Below are positions 1 to 6,524 of a stretch of DNA of 13,112 nt, in pieces. The stretch is taken from positions 1 to 13,112 of the forward strand of contig CALCHR010000142.1 of NCBI GenBank assembly GCA_937901185.1, in the 5' to 3' direction. Below the pieces are notes generated by a model that saw nothing but the letters and a program-made list of their open reading frames with translations, searched no databases and was not told the DNA's origin. Both the position numbers and the translations under genes were made by a program. The stretch comes from an uncultured Bacteroidales bacterium (GTDB lineage: Bacteria > Bacteroidota > Bacteroidia > Bacteroidales > Bacteroidaceae). The first letter of the stretch is position 1; each line of letters starts with the position of its first letter.

Positions 1-84
1 TCGATAGGAGATACCAAGGAAGAAACAAACGAATGCGACTGCTACGAAGCCTACAATCATTAAAACATAAAAATACCATTCCAT
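1..84 (-). CDS. Possible start of another membrane-anchored protein (left tail)
   Basis: In a frame different from the symporter, an ATG at 84-82 opens a reading frame running off the window. It encodes 28 residues: MEWYFYV, a hydrophobic segment, then FFLGISYR, which is one N-terminal membrane anchor followed by a basic residue. The pattern resembles the N-terminal anchor of ribonuclease Y (hydrophobic helix, glycine, Tyr-Arg), but 28 residues are too few to be sure and the upstream ribosome-binding site is weak. The surrounding 106 bases are much poorer in G+C than the neighbouring DNA, so this may be the start of a gene from a different genome joined to the symporter. Confidence 0.25.
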   Translation of the reverse strand, partial: MEWYFYVLMIVGFVAVAFVCFFLGISYR

Positions 85-1120
85 ATTCCGGAAATACAGG
101 AATCATGGAAAATGCTGCTGCCACAATGCCGATGCTGAAAGGAACTACGACGAGTGTGCCCAAGGCGCCCGAGGCCACCAATGAGGGCAGCAGGTTGTCG
201 CCGCCGTTTATGGCTATCCCCTCGGCTTGGCAAATGGTGTAGAGCAGGAATCCCAGGAAGAGGAAGAGCGCATTGACCGGCAGGAAACAAGCACCGTAGG
301 AGCACATCTCCTTTTGTGCGTCGCGCAGGGTGCGGCAGGTGAGATTTTTCTGCATCATGTCCTGGTCGAGGCCGGTCATGGCGATGACGATGAACACACC
401 GCTGAGAAATTGTCGCCAAAAGGCTTGTGGCTCAGCGGCGTTCCATTCAAATACCTGGCTCATCTCGCTGGCCGAGAATAGTTGCAGGGCATCGGCGGCC
501 CCTATTCCTAAGTGGTCGAGGGCGATGTAGATCATCCAACCTAAGGCCAGGAGCAAGCAGACGGTTTGCAGCACGTCGGTACGTACAATGGTGTGCACGC
601 CGCCCATGTTTGTGTAGAGCCAGATGAGCAGGAGGAGCACCGCCGCGCTTATCTCGAAAGGTACACCCAATGGGCCGAACACGAACTCTTGCAGCACGAG
701 GCATACCAGGTATAGTCGTGCTGCCGCGCCGGTCAGTTTGCTCAAGAGGAAGAAGATGGCGCCGGTGCGATGGGCACTTGCTCCGTAGCGCAGCCCTAGC
801 CAGGAGTAGATGCTGGTCAGGCGGAGCCGATAGTAGAGGGGGAGTAGCACGAAGGCCACGATGAGATAGCCGAAGAAGAAACCCAGGCACATCTGCAAGT
901 ACGTCATGCCCGTCTCCGCCACCCATCCGGGTACGGAGATAAAGGAAACGCCCGAGATGCTGGCTCCTATCATGCCCAACCCCACCATCCACCACGGCGA
1001 GTTGTTGCCTGCGCGGAAGAAGGTGCTGTTGTCTGCCTTGTGCCGGTTGCGCACGGCGAACAAGAGCAGAGCGGCAAAGTACACCAGCAGTGTGGCGAGC
1101 ATGAGCAAGGCGGTTGTCAT
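1..1120 (-). CDS. Sodium:solute symporter (SSS family), 3'-truncated
   Basis: Membrane transporter that couples solute uptake to sodium; the substrate cannot be read from the sequence. The frame from the ATG at 1120-1118 gives a strongly hydrophobic protein with SSS hallmarks: a GMIGASISGVSFISVPGW stretch near residues 49-66, LLPLYYRLRLTSIYSWLGLRYG in the fourth helix region, KLTGAAARLYL, and MTGLDQDMMQKNL before the later helices. It matches the family as far as GIVAAAFS (codon ending at 107), where an SADSAL-like continuation is expected. From 106 to the window edge the frame stays open but the residues no longer look like SSS and the DNA becomes AT-rich. About 338 residues are recognisable, against 450-500 for the family, so the last helices are missing. 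It lies 81 bp downstream of pepT and is separated from it by a terminator. No promoter of its own was seen. Confidence 0.85.
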   Translation of the reverse strand, partial: MTTALLMLATLLVYFAALLLFAVRNRHKADNSTFFRAGNNSPWWMVGLGMIGASISGVSFISVPGWVAETGMTYLQMCLGFFFGYLIVAFVLLPLYYRLRLTSIYSWLGLRYGASAHRTGAIFFLLSKLTGAAARLYLVCLVLQEFVFGPLGVPFEISAAVLLLLIWLYTNMGGVHTIVRTDVLQTVCLLLALGWMIYIALDHLGIGAADALQLFSASEMSQVFEWNAAEPQAFWRQFLSGVFIVIAMTGLDQDMMQKNLTCRTLRDAQKEMCSYGACFLPVNALFLFLGFLLYTICQAEGIAINGGDNLLPSLVASGALGTLVVVPFSIGIVAAAFSMIPVFPEYGMVFLCFNDCRLRSSRIRLFLPWYLLS

Positions 1121-1153
1121 GATGGCGGGAACTCTAAAGGGGACGGGCTATTG

Positions 1154-1192
1154 GAAAAAAATCCCCTCGGCGTTGTTTGCGCGGCCGAGGGG
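1154..1192 (-). terminator. Rho-independent terminator of pepT
   Basis: On the minus strand a perfect 9-bp stem (CCCCTCGGC at 1163-1171 with GCCGAGGGG at 1184-1192, 12-nt loop) is followed by a run of T residues (complement of 1154-1162). It sits 10 bp after the pepT stop codon. It separates pepT from the symporter, which starts only 34 bp beyond the T run. Confidence 0.85.
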
Positions 1193-1201
1193 AAGGGTTG
1201 T

Positions 1202-2425
1202 TTATCGTTGGGCAGTCAGTTCGCAGATTTTTACAACCACTTCTGAAGCCTTCTCTAAAGACGGGATGGGGAGGAACTCGTGCGGGCCGTGGAAGTTGAG
1301 ACCGCCGGCAAAAACATTGGGGCAGGGGAGTCCTTTGAATGAGAGTTGGGCGCCGTCGGTACCGCCGCGGATGGCACGCACACGAGGTGTGACACCGCAT
1401 TCCTTCATTGCGTCGAAGGCAATGTCGATGACGTGCATCACGGGCTCTATCTGTTGGCGCATGTTGTAGTATTGGTCGTTCAGCGTTACCTTCACAGTGC
1501 CCTCGCCGTATTTTGCGTTGAGCCAGGCGGCAGTTTGTTCCACGAAGGCCTTGCGTGCTTCAAACTTGCTGCGGTCGTGGTCGCGGATGATATAGCTGAG
1601 CGAGGCTTTCTCCACACCGCCTTCGATGCCGAGCAGGTGGAAGAATCCTTCGTACTCTGTGGTGGTTTCCGGAGTCTCGTGGGTGGGCATCAGACTCACA
1701 AACTCGGCAGCCACGCGGCCTGCGTTGATCATCTTGCCCTTAGCGTAGCCGGGGTGGACGCTCACACCGGTGATTTCCACCTTGGCGGCAGCGGCGTTGA
1801 AGTTTTCAAATTCCAACTCGCCCAGTTCTCCGCCGTCCATGGTATAGGCCCATTCGCAGCCGAACTTTTCTACGTCAAACTTATGAGCGCCGAGGCCGAT
1901 TTCCTCGTCGGGGTTGAAGCCTACGCGGATTTTTCCGTGCTTGATTTCGGGATGCTCGATGAGGTAGACCATGGCTTGTACTATTTCGGCAATACCGGCT
2001 TTGTCGTCGGCGCCGAGCAGGGTGTGGCCGTCGGTCACAATGAGGTCTTCACCCACGTGGTTGAGCAACTCGGGGAATTTCTTGGTGGTGCTCACAATGC
2101 CGGCTTCGGCGTCGAGCACGAGGTCTTCGCCGTTGTAGTTCTTCACGATGCGCGGCTTCACATCCTTACCCGAGCAGTCGGGGCTGGTGTCCATGTGCGC
2201 AATGAAACCGATGGTCGGCACGTTGCGGTCGGTGTTGGCGGGCAGCGTGGCGTAGAGGTAGCCGTTCTCGTCGAGCTCCACCTCGGTCATGCCGATGCTC
2301 TCCAATTCTTCTTTCAGATAGTGGGCCAGTGCCCATTGCTTTTCGGTGCTGGGAGTCGTGCCGCTATCTTCGGCCGACTGTGTGTCGAAGCTTACATACT
2401 TCAAAAATCTATCTACGATATTCAT
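1202..2425 (-). CDS. pepT: Peptidase T (tripeptide aminopeptidase)
   Basis: Cytoplasmic zinc aminopeptidase of the M20 family that releases the N-terminal residue from tripeptides during peptide use. The 407-residue length is normal for PepT. Metal and catalytic motifs are all visible: IAHMDT with H77 and D79, GADDKAG with D140, NPDEEIG with E174/E175, TMDGG with D197, and NFHGPHE with H379. The dimerisation (lid) domain lies roughly at residues 205-320. The ATG at 2425 gives the usual MNIVDRFLKYVSFDTQS start; a longer reading starting at 2497 is excluded because a promoter -7 box lies at 2502-2495, so that codon would not be transcribed. The gene has its own promoter and terminator and reads as monocistronic. 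Confidence 0.96.
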   Translation of the reverse strand: MNIVDRFLKYVSFDTQSAEDSGTTPSTEKQWALAHYLKEELESIGMTEVELDENGYLYATLPANTDRNVPTIGFIAHMDTSPDCSGKDVKPRIVKNYNGEDLVLDAEAGIVSTTKKFPELLNHVGEDLIVTDGHTLLGADDKAGIAEIVQAMVYLIEHPEIKHGKIRVGFNPDEEIGLGAHKFDVEKFGCEWAYTMDGGELGELEFENFNAAAAKVEITGVSVHPGYAKGKMINAGRVAAEFVSLMPTHETPETTTEYEGFFHLLGIEGGVEKASLSYIIRDHDRSKFEARKAFVEQTAAWLNAKYGEGTVKVTLNDQYYNMRQQIEPVMHVIDIAFDAMKECGVTPRVRAIRGGTDGAQLSFKGLPCPNVFAGGLNFHGPHEFLPIPSLEKASEVVVKICELTAQR

Positions 2426-2494
2426 ATTGTATAAGAGTCTGTTAAGGTAAATAATAAGGATTTTGTTCTTTCTCTTGCAGCATAAAGCTATTGG

Positions 2495-2502
2495 CAAAGA
2501 TA
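2495..2502 (-). promoter_or_regulatory. Promoter -7 box of pepT
   Basis: The minus strand reads TATCTTTG, an exact TAnnTTTG Bacteroidetes -7 element, giving a 5' leader of about 60 nt before the pepT ATG. No clear TTTG -33 box is present at the usual distance. Confidence 0.6.
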
Positions 2503-2567
2503 CGATAAAGAAATGAATGAAGACCGCCTCGGCGAAATATTCTTGGTTTTCTTTTGCGCCTACGAGT

Positions 2568-2658
2568 TTTTGTAACGAGCCATGTTACCACAAGTAACAC
2601 GCCGTGTTACACTTTGTAACTTCCCATGTTACCACGAGTAACGAGCCATGTTACAAAA
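2568..2658. repeat. Four-unit palindrome array, GTAAC-N7-GTTAC, 22-bp period
   Basis: Four 17-bp palindromes of form GTAAC-N7-GTTAC start at 2572, 2594, 2616 and 2638, exactly 22 bp apart with 5-bp spacers. Central 7-mers are gagccat, acgccgt, ttcccat and gagccat. The whole array is bounded by TTTT and AAAA, so it is also symmetric as a block. It lies between the divergent pepT and HD-domain genes, upstream of both -7 boxes. Half sites alternate at 12 and 10 bp, about one helical turn, which would suit a protein binding along one face of DNA; stacked RNA hairpins are the alternative. The rest of the gap (2426-2788) holds only the two promoters. Confidence 0.85.
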
Positions 2659-2712
2659 TTTCTGAGCCACCGAAGAACGGCTCCGAGTCTTCTCTGTGAA
2701 AAATAAAAGCCG

Positions 2713-2720
2713 TACTTTTG
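2713..2720 (+). promoter_or_regulatory. Promoter -7 box of the HD-domain gene
   Basis: TACTTTTG matches TAnnTTTG. Transcription would start near 2727, leaving a leader of about 60 nt before the ATG at 2789. This excludes the upstream in-frame start at 2696. Confidence 0.5.
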
Positions 2721-2788
2721 TCATTGGTCTCAGTGGCGCGCTGCGCCGGCTTACCGACCGCCGCCACACATTATTATATATACGCGCG

Positions 2789-3427
2789 ATGAATACTTCC
2801 AACATACGCCCCGCCTTACTCGCATATCTTGAAGGCGAGTTGCTTCCCCGCTACGATGCTTTCGATGCAGCCCACCGCCGCGACCACGCGCTGGCTGTGG
2901 CAGAGCGCAGCATGAACTTGGCAGCGCACTACGATGTAGATGCCGAGATGGTGCTTACTGTGGCCTACTACCACGACCTGGGCCTTTGCGAGGGACGCGA
3001 GCACCACCACGAGGTGTCGGCACAACTTCTCTTGGCCGACGAGCATTTGCGCCAATGGTTCAGCAAGGAGCAACTTGCTGTGATGGCCGCTGCCGTGGCC
3101 GACCATCGTGCTTCGGCCGCTCATGCCCCGCGTAGCATCTACGGCAGCATCGTGGCCGAGGCCGACCGACTCATTGACCCCTTGCTCGTGTTGCGCCGCA
3201 CGGTGCAATATGGCTTGGCCCATTATCCGCACCTTGAGCGTGAGCAACACTACGAGCGTTTCCTCCACCACCTGCAAGAGAAGTATGCCGAAGGCGGCTA
3301 TCTCCGCTTGTGGTTGCCCGAGTCTGACAACGCAGCACCGCTGGCCGAACTGCGCCGCCTCATAGCCGACGGCGAGCAGCTTCGCCGGCAGTTTGAAAGC
3401 CTCTATGAGGCGGAAGCGGGCAAGTGA
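2789..3427 (+). CDS. HD-domain metal-dependent phosphohydrolase
   Basis: A 212-residue soluble protein with the HD hydrolase signature. Visible candidate metal ligands are H33 in RRDHALAVAERSM, H62-D63 in YYHDLGL, a histidine cluster H72-H74, D105-H106 in ADHRAS, and D126 in EADRLID. HD proteins of this size usually hydrolyse nucleotides or other phosphate esters; the substrate is not evident here. The start at 2789 fits both the promoter position and the position of the HD fold; the 31 extra codons upstream read MKNKSRTFVIGLSG and look non-coding. The C-terminal third is charged and helical. The gene stands alone: the divergent pepT lies to the left, and the next gene has its own promoter. 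Confidence 0.8.
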   Translation: MNTSNIRPALLAYLEGELLPRYDAFDAAHRRDHALAVAERSMNLAAHYDVDAEMVLTVAYYHDLGLCEGREHHHEVSAQLLLADEHLRQWFSKEQLAVMAAAVADHRASAAHAPRSIYGSIVAEADRLIDPLLVLRRTVQYGLAHYPHLEREQHYERFLHHLQEKYAEGGYLRLWLPESDNAAPLAELRRLIADGEQLRRQFESLYEAEAGK

Positions 3428-3496
3428 GTTACCTATTTTTAACATCTGCTGAACACTTTTTATAGGTTCCGGTTCTTCTGCTTACCATATATATTA

Positions 3497-3504
3497 TATC
3501 TTTG
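3497..3504 (+). promoter_or_regulatory. Promoter -7 box of the Cys-rich protein gene
   Basis: TATCTTTG, an exact TAnnTTTG match in an AT-rich stretch, 44 bp upstream of the ATG at 3549. The -33 box is not clear. Confidence 0.65.
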
Positions 3505-3548
3505 CCCCGAGAAGATTAAGTATTTGTTTATCCTAACACCTTAAGACA

Positions 3549-3845
3549 ATGAAGAAATTTTTGACATTGGCCCTGATGGCCGTATTCTGCGTTAGCATGA
3601 GCGCGCAGGCCCCTGTGAAGAAAGATTGCAAGAAACAGTGTCCCAAGACCGAGTGTCAGCAGAAGAAGGACTGCAAGAAAGATTGCAAGAAGGACTGCAA
3701 GAAATTCTGCGAGAAAAAGGATGCTTGCCAAAAGGCTTGTGCCAAGCAGTCTGACTGCAAGAAGCAATGCCCCAAGATGAAGGACTGCAAGAAGGCTTGC
3801 GATAAGAAAAAGGCCGACTGCAAAAAGCAGTGCCCCAAGAAGTAA
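3549..3845 (+). CDS. Small secreted Lys/Cys-rich repeat protein, function unknown
   Basis: I do not recognise a family. The 98-residue product starts with a clear signal peptide (MKKFLTLALMAVFCVSMSAQ, likely cleaved after residue 20). The mature part consists almost entirely of Lys, Cys, Asp and Gln. It has 15 cysteines, at 27, 31, 36, 42, 46, 50, 54, 60, 64, 70, 74, 80, 84, 91 and 95, mostly as CxxxC pairs, so successive cysteines would lie on one side of a helix. The unit DCKKQCPK occurs three times (26-33, 69-76, 90-97). Export to an oxidising compartment suggests disulfide cross-linking; metal binding is another option. A consensus -7 promoter box and a strong terminator flank it as a single-gene transcript, which argues for a real gene. 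Long frames on the opposite strand are by-products of its repetitive codons. Confidence 0.8.
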   Translation: MKKFLTLALMAVFCVSMSAQAPVKKDCKKQCPKTECQQKKDCKKDCKKDCKKFCEKKDACQKACAKQSDCKKQCPKMKDCKKACDKKKADCKKQCPKK

Positions 3846-3900
3846 AGGCATGCTGCATAGATAAGGCTGCTGCTCCTTGAGAGAAAGCCGCCCGAAGAAA

Positions 3901-3935
3901 AAAGAGGCTCGTAGGAAAAACTGCGAGCCTCTTTT
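3901..3935 (+). terminator. Terminator after the Cys-rich protein gene
   Basis: Perfect 11-bp stem (AAAGAGGCTCG at 3901-3911 with CGAGCCTCTTT at 3924-3934), 12-nt loop, ending in a short T run. The A-rich left flank means it could also act on the other strand. Confidence 0.8.
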
Positions 3936-3973
3936 CTGTGCTTTTGCCCCACTCGGAAATCAGCCAACATCAC

Positions 3974-4071
3974 CCCCTTTTTCGAAAGTCTGATCTAGGA
4001 AAAACTAGGTCTTAAGAAATTTTTCCTAGGTCTTGCGGAATTTTTCGCAGATCAGACTTTCGAAAACGGGG
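3974..4071. repeat. 98-bp Y-shaped palindromic element
   Basis: Outer arms 3974-3996 and 4049-4071 pair at 22 of 23 positions, including a perfect 16-bp core (TTCGAAAGTCTGATCT and its complement). Inside are two further hairpins: CTAGGAAAAA at 3995-4004 with TTTTTCCTAG at 4020-4029, and TGCG at 4034-4037 with CGCA at 4046-4049. The interior also carries two direct 21-bp copies starting with CTAGGTCTT (4005 and 4026). It lies between convergent genes and contains no ORF. It looks like a non-autonomous, MITE- or REP-like intergenic repeat. Confidence 0.8.
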
Positions 4072-4098
4072 TCCACAAGGCGGCATTCTTAGGCGTTT

Positions 4099-4130
4099 CC
4101 GAAATTTACCTAACTTTTACCTAAGAGACG
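4099..4130. repeat. Dispersed 32-bp intergenic repeat, copy 1
   Basis: Matches 6578-6609 at 29 of 32 positions; core ACCTA(A/G)CTTTTACCTAAGA. It lies 28 bp after the Y-shaped palindrome. Immediately after it is a short palindrome, GACGGC-gg-GCCGTC (4127-4140), with no T run. Confidence 0.7.
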
Positions 4131-4181
4131 GCGGGCCGTCGCTACAGCTCGCCGCCTCAGGGTGAAATACTATGTTTTGAT

Positions 4182-5852
4182 TTAATGGTGTTTCTTGGGC
4201 TTGCTCTCATCCATGCGTGCCAACACAAGGTCGAGCAAGTAGATTTCGCTGCCGTGCCAAGGCTGCTTGGTGAATTCGGGATTGCAGACCAGGCCGAACT
4301 CAATCTCGCCGCCGGGATGCTCAAAACTTTCGGAGAGCATCACGTTCCACTTGCGGCCGGCGTGACTGATGCTGTCCCACTTCGCCTCGTTCTTCACCGA
4401 GGAGAAGAAACTGATGTGGCGACTTGCTGCCCAGTCTATCTCGCTCAGGTTGCCATTGGCGTCTTTGTCGTTCACAGGGATTCCTGTCAAGAGCGGCTCT
4501 CTACCCGGCAAGTTCACGTAGCAGAAACTGCCCGCGCCGTCGGCAAAAGCCAAACCCTCCAGGCGATACTTTCCGGCAGGTAAATCTTGCTTTCTGCACA
4601 TACGCACTTTCATTCCCTCCTCGGAATTCCATGCGGGGCGAAAGAGAAAATATCTTTGCTGGCGGCCGTTGCTGATGTGGGTACAATAGTTGGAAATTTT
4701 ATTGTTGCATCCTTTCAGTTGGAGCATTTCCCAAGCGCCGTTGTCGATGTGTTGCCAAGAGTCGGCGCTTAGATAGATATTGTTACGTGTCAGGTTTTCA
4801 ATGAACAGATTGCGGTGCTGATTTTCATACTGGATGCCGATGGCAGAGACCATGCTGATACAGAGGGTAACGGCTATCACCCAGACGATGAAGCTGCCGA
4901 TGCGCATGAACGGACTGCTGCTTTTCTGCTTGAAGTTGAACAGCCATTTTGCCAATACGAAGATGGGCAAGAGCAAGGCTACGAAGAAAGAGAGAATGGC
5001 GATGCCTATCTGCCAGTCGATGTAGGGGATGCTGGTGAGCACCATGATTCCTTCCCTTCCAATAAACGAGGGCTGGAGAGAGGCTAACGAACCGACGCTG
5101 CCAAACGTAAGGCCAACTATCAAGCCGACGATGAGCAACAGCAGGATGATGAAGGCGAAGATAATCAAGGCCAGTTTGCCCAGACCCACAATGAGGCTCA
5201 GCAAGCTGTTGAGGCAGCCGCGGGCCGACCTCTTGGTGCCTTCCGACTGCACAAAATCCTTGGCGCGCTTCACGCCGCTGATGATTTCCTCGTTGAGCGT
5301 GGCGCTGTTGATAGGTTTGCCCTTCATGCGCAAGCGCTCTTCGGCTGTCTCGGCCTTGGGTACGACAATCCACAACACAAGGTAGGCGATGAGAATGGTG
5401 CTGGCCGAGAAGAAGAACAGCAGCACCATGGCCAAACGCAACAGAGTGGGGTCGCCGAAGCCGAAGAAATGCGACAAACCCGATATGACGCCGCCGAGCA
5501 TAGAGTCTTGCGGGTCGCGGTAGAGGCGACGCCTTCCGGATTCTTTTTGCTCGCAGGCCTCTTCGCTGGCTACGTCCTGCTCAGAGGCTGGTTCGTTCAT
5601 CTGCTCGGGGTTGCCGATGCGGTTGATAATCTGCTCTACGTGTTCGATGCTGATGGCTTCCACGCCGTTGGCTCTGAGCTCGGCCATGAGCTCGGCCACG
5701 CGATGTTCTATGTCGTCGGCAATTTCCTCGCCGCCTTCTTTCTTGGAAAAGTAGCTTCGCATGTTCTCCTGATACTTTTTGAGGAGTTCGTATGCGTCCT
5801 CGTCGATGGCGTAGATGGCCCCGAAGAGATTGATGGAGATGTTCTTTTTCAT
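4182..5852 (-). CDS. PspC-domain membrane protein with long C-terminal domain
   Basis: A 556-residue inner-membrane protein. Residues 1-85 form a soluble helical domain (INLFGAIYAIDEDAYELLKKY...IEHVEQIINRIGNPEQM) common ahead of PspC in Bacteroidetes. Residues 107-168 are the PspC domain: RRRLYRDPQDSMLGGVISGL, followed by a hydrophobic helix ending LVLWIVVPKAE. Three more membrane segments follow at about 222-250, 283-303 and 319-339. Residues 345-556 form a soluble domain I cannot assign; it has five cysteines, four in its first half. PspC proteins sense or buffer membrane stress in the phage-shock response, but I see no pspA or pspB here. It starts 21 bp after the padR stop, so the two genes almost certainly form one operon in which PadR controls the membrane protein. 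Much larger than classical PspC, which is little more than the PspC domain. Confidence 0.85.
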   Translation of the reverse strand: MKKNISINLFGAIYAIDEDAYELLKKYQENMRSYFSKKEGGEEIADDIEHRVAELMAELRANGVEAISIEHVEQIINRIGNPEQMNEPASEQDVASEEACEQKESGRRRLYRDPQDSMLGGVISGLSHFFGFGDPTLLRLAMVLLFFFSASTILIAYLVLWIVVPKAETAEERLRMKGKPINSATLNEEIISGVKRAKDFVQSEGTKRSARGCLNSLLSLIVGLGKLALIIFAFIILLLLIVGLIVGLTFGSVGSLASLQPSFIGREGIMVLTSIPYIDWQIGIAILSFFVALLLPIFVLAKWLFNFKQKSSSPFMRIGSFIVWVIAVTLCISMVSAIGIQYENQHRNLFIENLTRNNIYLSADSWQHIDNGAWEMLQLKGCNNKISNYCTHISNGRQQRYFLFRPAWNSEEGMKVRMCRKQDLPAGKYRLEGLAFADGAGSFCYVNLPGREPLLTGIPVNDKDANGNLSEIDWAASRHISFFSSVKNEAKWDSISHAGRKWNVMLSESFEHPGGEIEFGLVCNPEFTKQPWHGSEIYLLDLVLARMDESKPKKHH

Positions 5853-5873
5853 TGTCGGGATTTGTTTAAGGAT

Positions 5874-6233
5874 TTAGATACTGTCTGAAAGTGGTAGACG
5901 AACCGGGCTTTCTGCTTTGAGGTGGTTTACGGCATGTTCCAACTCGTTCCATGCCCCGTCTAGCTCGCTGAGAAAAAGCTCGCCCGCATCGGTCAGGGCG
6001 TAGTACTTGCGCGGAGGCCCTTGGGTGGATTCTTTCCATTCGTAGCTCAGAAGTCCTTCGCGTTTGAGGCGAGAGAGGAGGGGGTAGATAGTACCTTCCA
6101 CCACAATCAGCTCTGCCTGCTTGAAGCGCTTGAGGATGTCGTTGGCGTAGTGAGGCTGCTTGCGTAGCAACAGCAAGATGCAATACTCCAGCATCCCTTT
6201 TCGCATCTGTGATTTTACATTTTCTGCATCCAT
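5874..6233 (-). CDS. PadR-family transcriptional regulator
   Basis: A 119-residue winged-helix repressor. The N-terminal helix-turn-helix spans about residues 10-62 (GMLEYCILLLLRKQPHYAND, then EGTIYPLLSRLKREGLL), followed by the wing with the PadR signature GPPRKYYALTDAGE (72-85) and a C-terminal dimerisation helix. The ATG at 6233 gives a normal length; an 18-residue upstream extension has no PadR-like sequence. It is the first gene of the padR-pspC operon. An imperfect palindrome overlapping its promoter (6409-6427) fits PadR autorepression. The effector is unknown. Confidence 0.92.
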   Translation of the reverse strand: MDAENVKSQMRKGMLEYCILLLLRKQPHYANDILKRFKQAELIVVEGTIYPLLSRLKREGLLSYEWKESTQGPPRKYYALTDAGELFLSELDGAWNELEHAVNHLKAESPVRLPLSDSI

Positions 6234-6314
6234 TCTCTTATTGTTTTTTTGATAGTCGGCCCACCTCCAACGGCCGTTTGTTGGCAAGCCTTTTTTCTTT
6301 ATTATCTATTGTCT

Positions 6315-6372
6315 CCCGGAGCGCTGCATCCCGCTTTTAGGCAACCGCTGCAACTCGCTTTGCAGCTCCGGG
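6315..6372 (-). other. Large inverted repeat in the padR leader
   Basis: CCCGGAGC (6315-6322) pairs with GCTCCGGG (6365-6372), and inside it TGCA (6325-6328) pairs with TGCA (6361-6364), leaving a loop of about 32 nt. It lies between the padR promoter and the padR start codon, so it would be transcribed as a GC-rich stem in the 5' leader. No T run follows on the minus strand, so it is not an ordinary terminator. Could be a structured leader or another repeat. Confidence 0.5.
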
Positions 6373-6388
6373 GCTTGTTTTTCTGTTG

Positions 6389-6427
6389 CAAACTTATAGC
6401 TTTTTCAGTACTATGCAAAACAAAGTA
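6389..6427 (-). promoter_or_regulatory. padR promoter with overlapping operator palindrome
   Basis: On the minus strand: TTTG (6419-6416), 19 nt, then TAAGTTTG (6396-6389), an exact -33/-7 Bacteroidetes promoter. The -33 box lies inside an imperfect palindrome at 6409-6427, TACTATG-CAAAA-CAAAGTA (6 of 7 arm positions match). A repressor bound there would block the -33 box, so this is the likely PadR site. Confidence 0.7.
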
Positions 6428-6524
6428 GTGGTAAAATGTATTTATTTAAGGATTTTTAAGAATTGAATAAGTTGTGCGGAGATTTTTTCAAGGCCGAAAA
6501 AGAGGAGATGATGCAAGGCTTTTT

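Noticed and set aside
447..995. 182-codon minus-strand frame overlapping the symporter
   Set aside because: Arg/His/Pro-rich shadow frame; the frame starting at 1120 gives a proper transporter sequence.
1346..2434. 362-codon open frame on the plus strand opposite pepT
   Set aside because: It is the mirror of the pepT codons; the minus-strand reading has every PepT motif, a promoter and a terminator.
2568..2658. CRISPR-like array
   Set aside because: Units are short palindromes with 5-bp spacers; no cas genes and far too small a spacer size.
2696..2788. N-terminal extension of the HD-domain gene
   Set aside because: The -7 box at 2713-2720 places transcription start after this segment, and its residues do not fit the fold.
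2816..3445. 209-codon frame on the minus strand opposite the HD-domain gene
   Set aside because: Shadow of the plus-strand gene, which carries the HD motif and a promoter.
3528..3973. Several hydrophobic or Ser/Phe-rich frames opposite the Cys-rich gene
   Set aside because: They arise from the repeated Lys/Cys codons read backwards; no promoter or start signal supports them.
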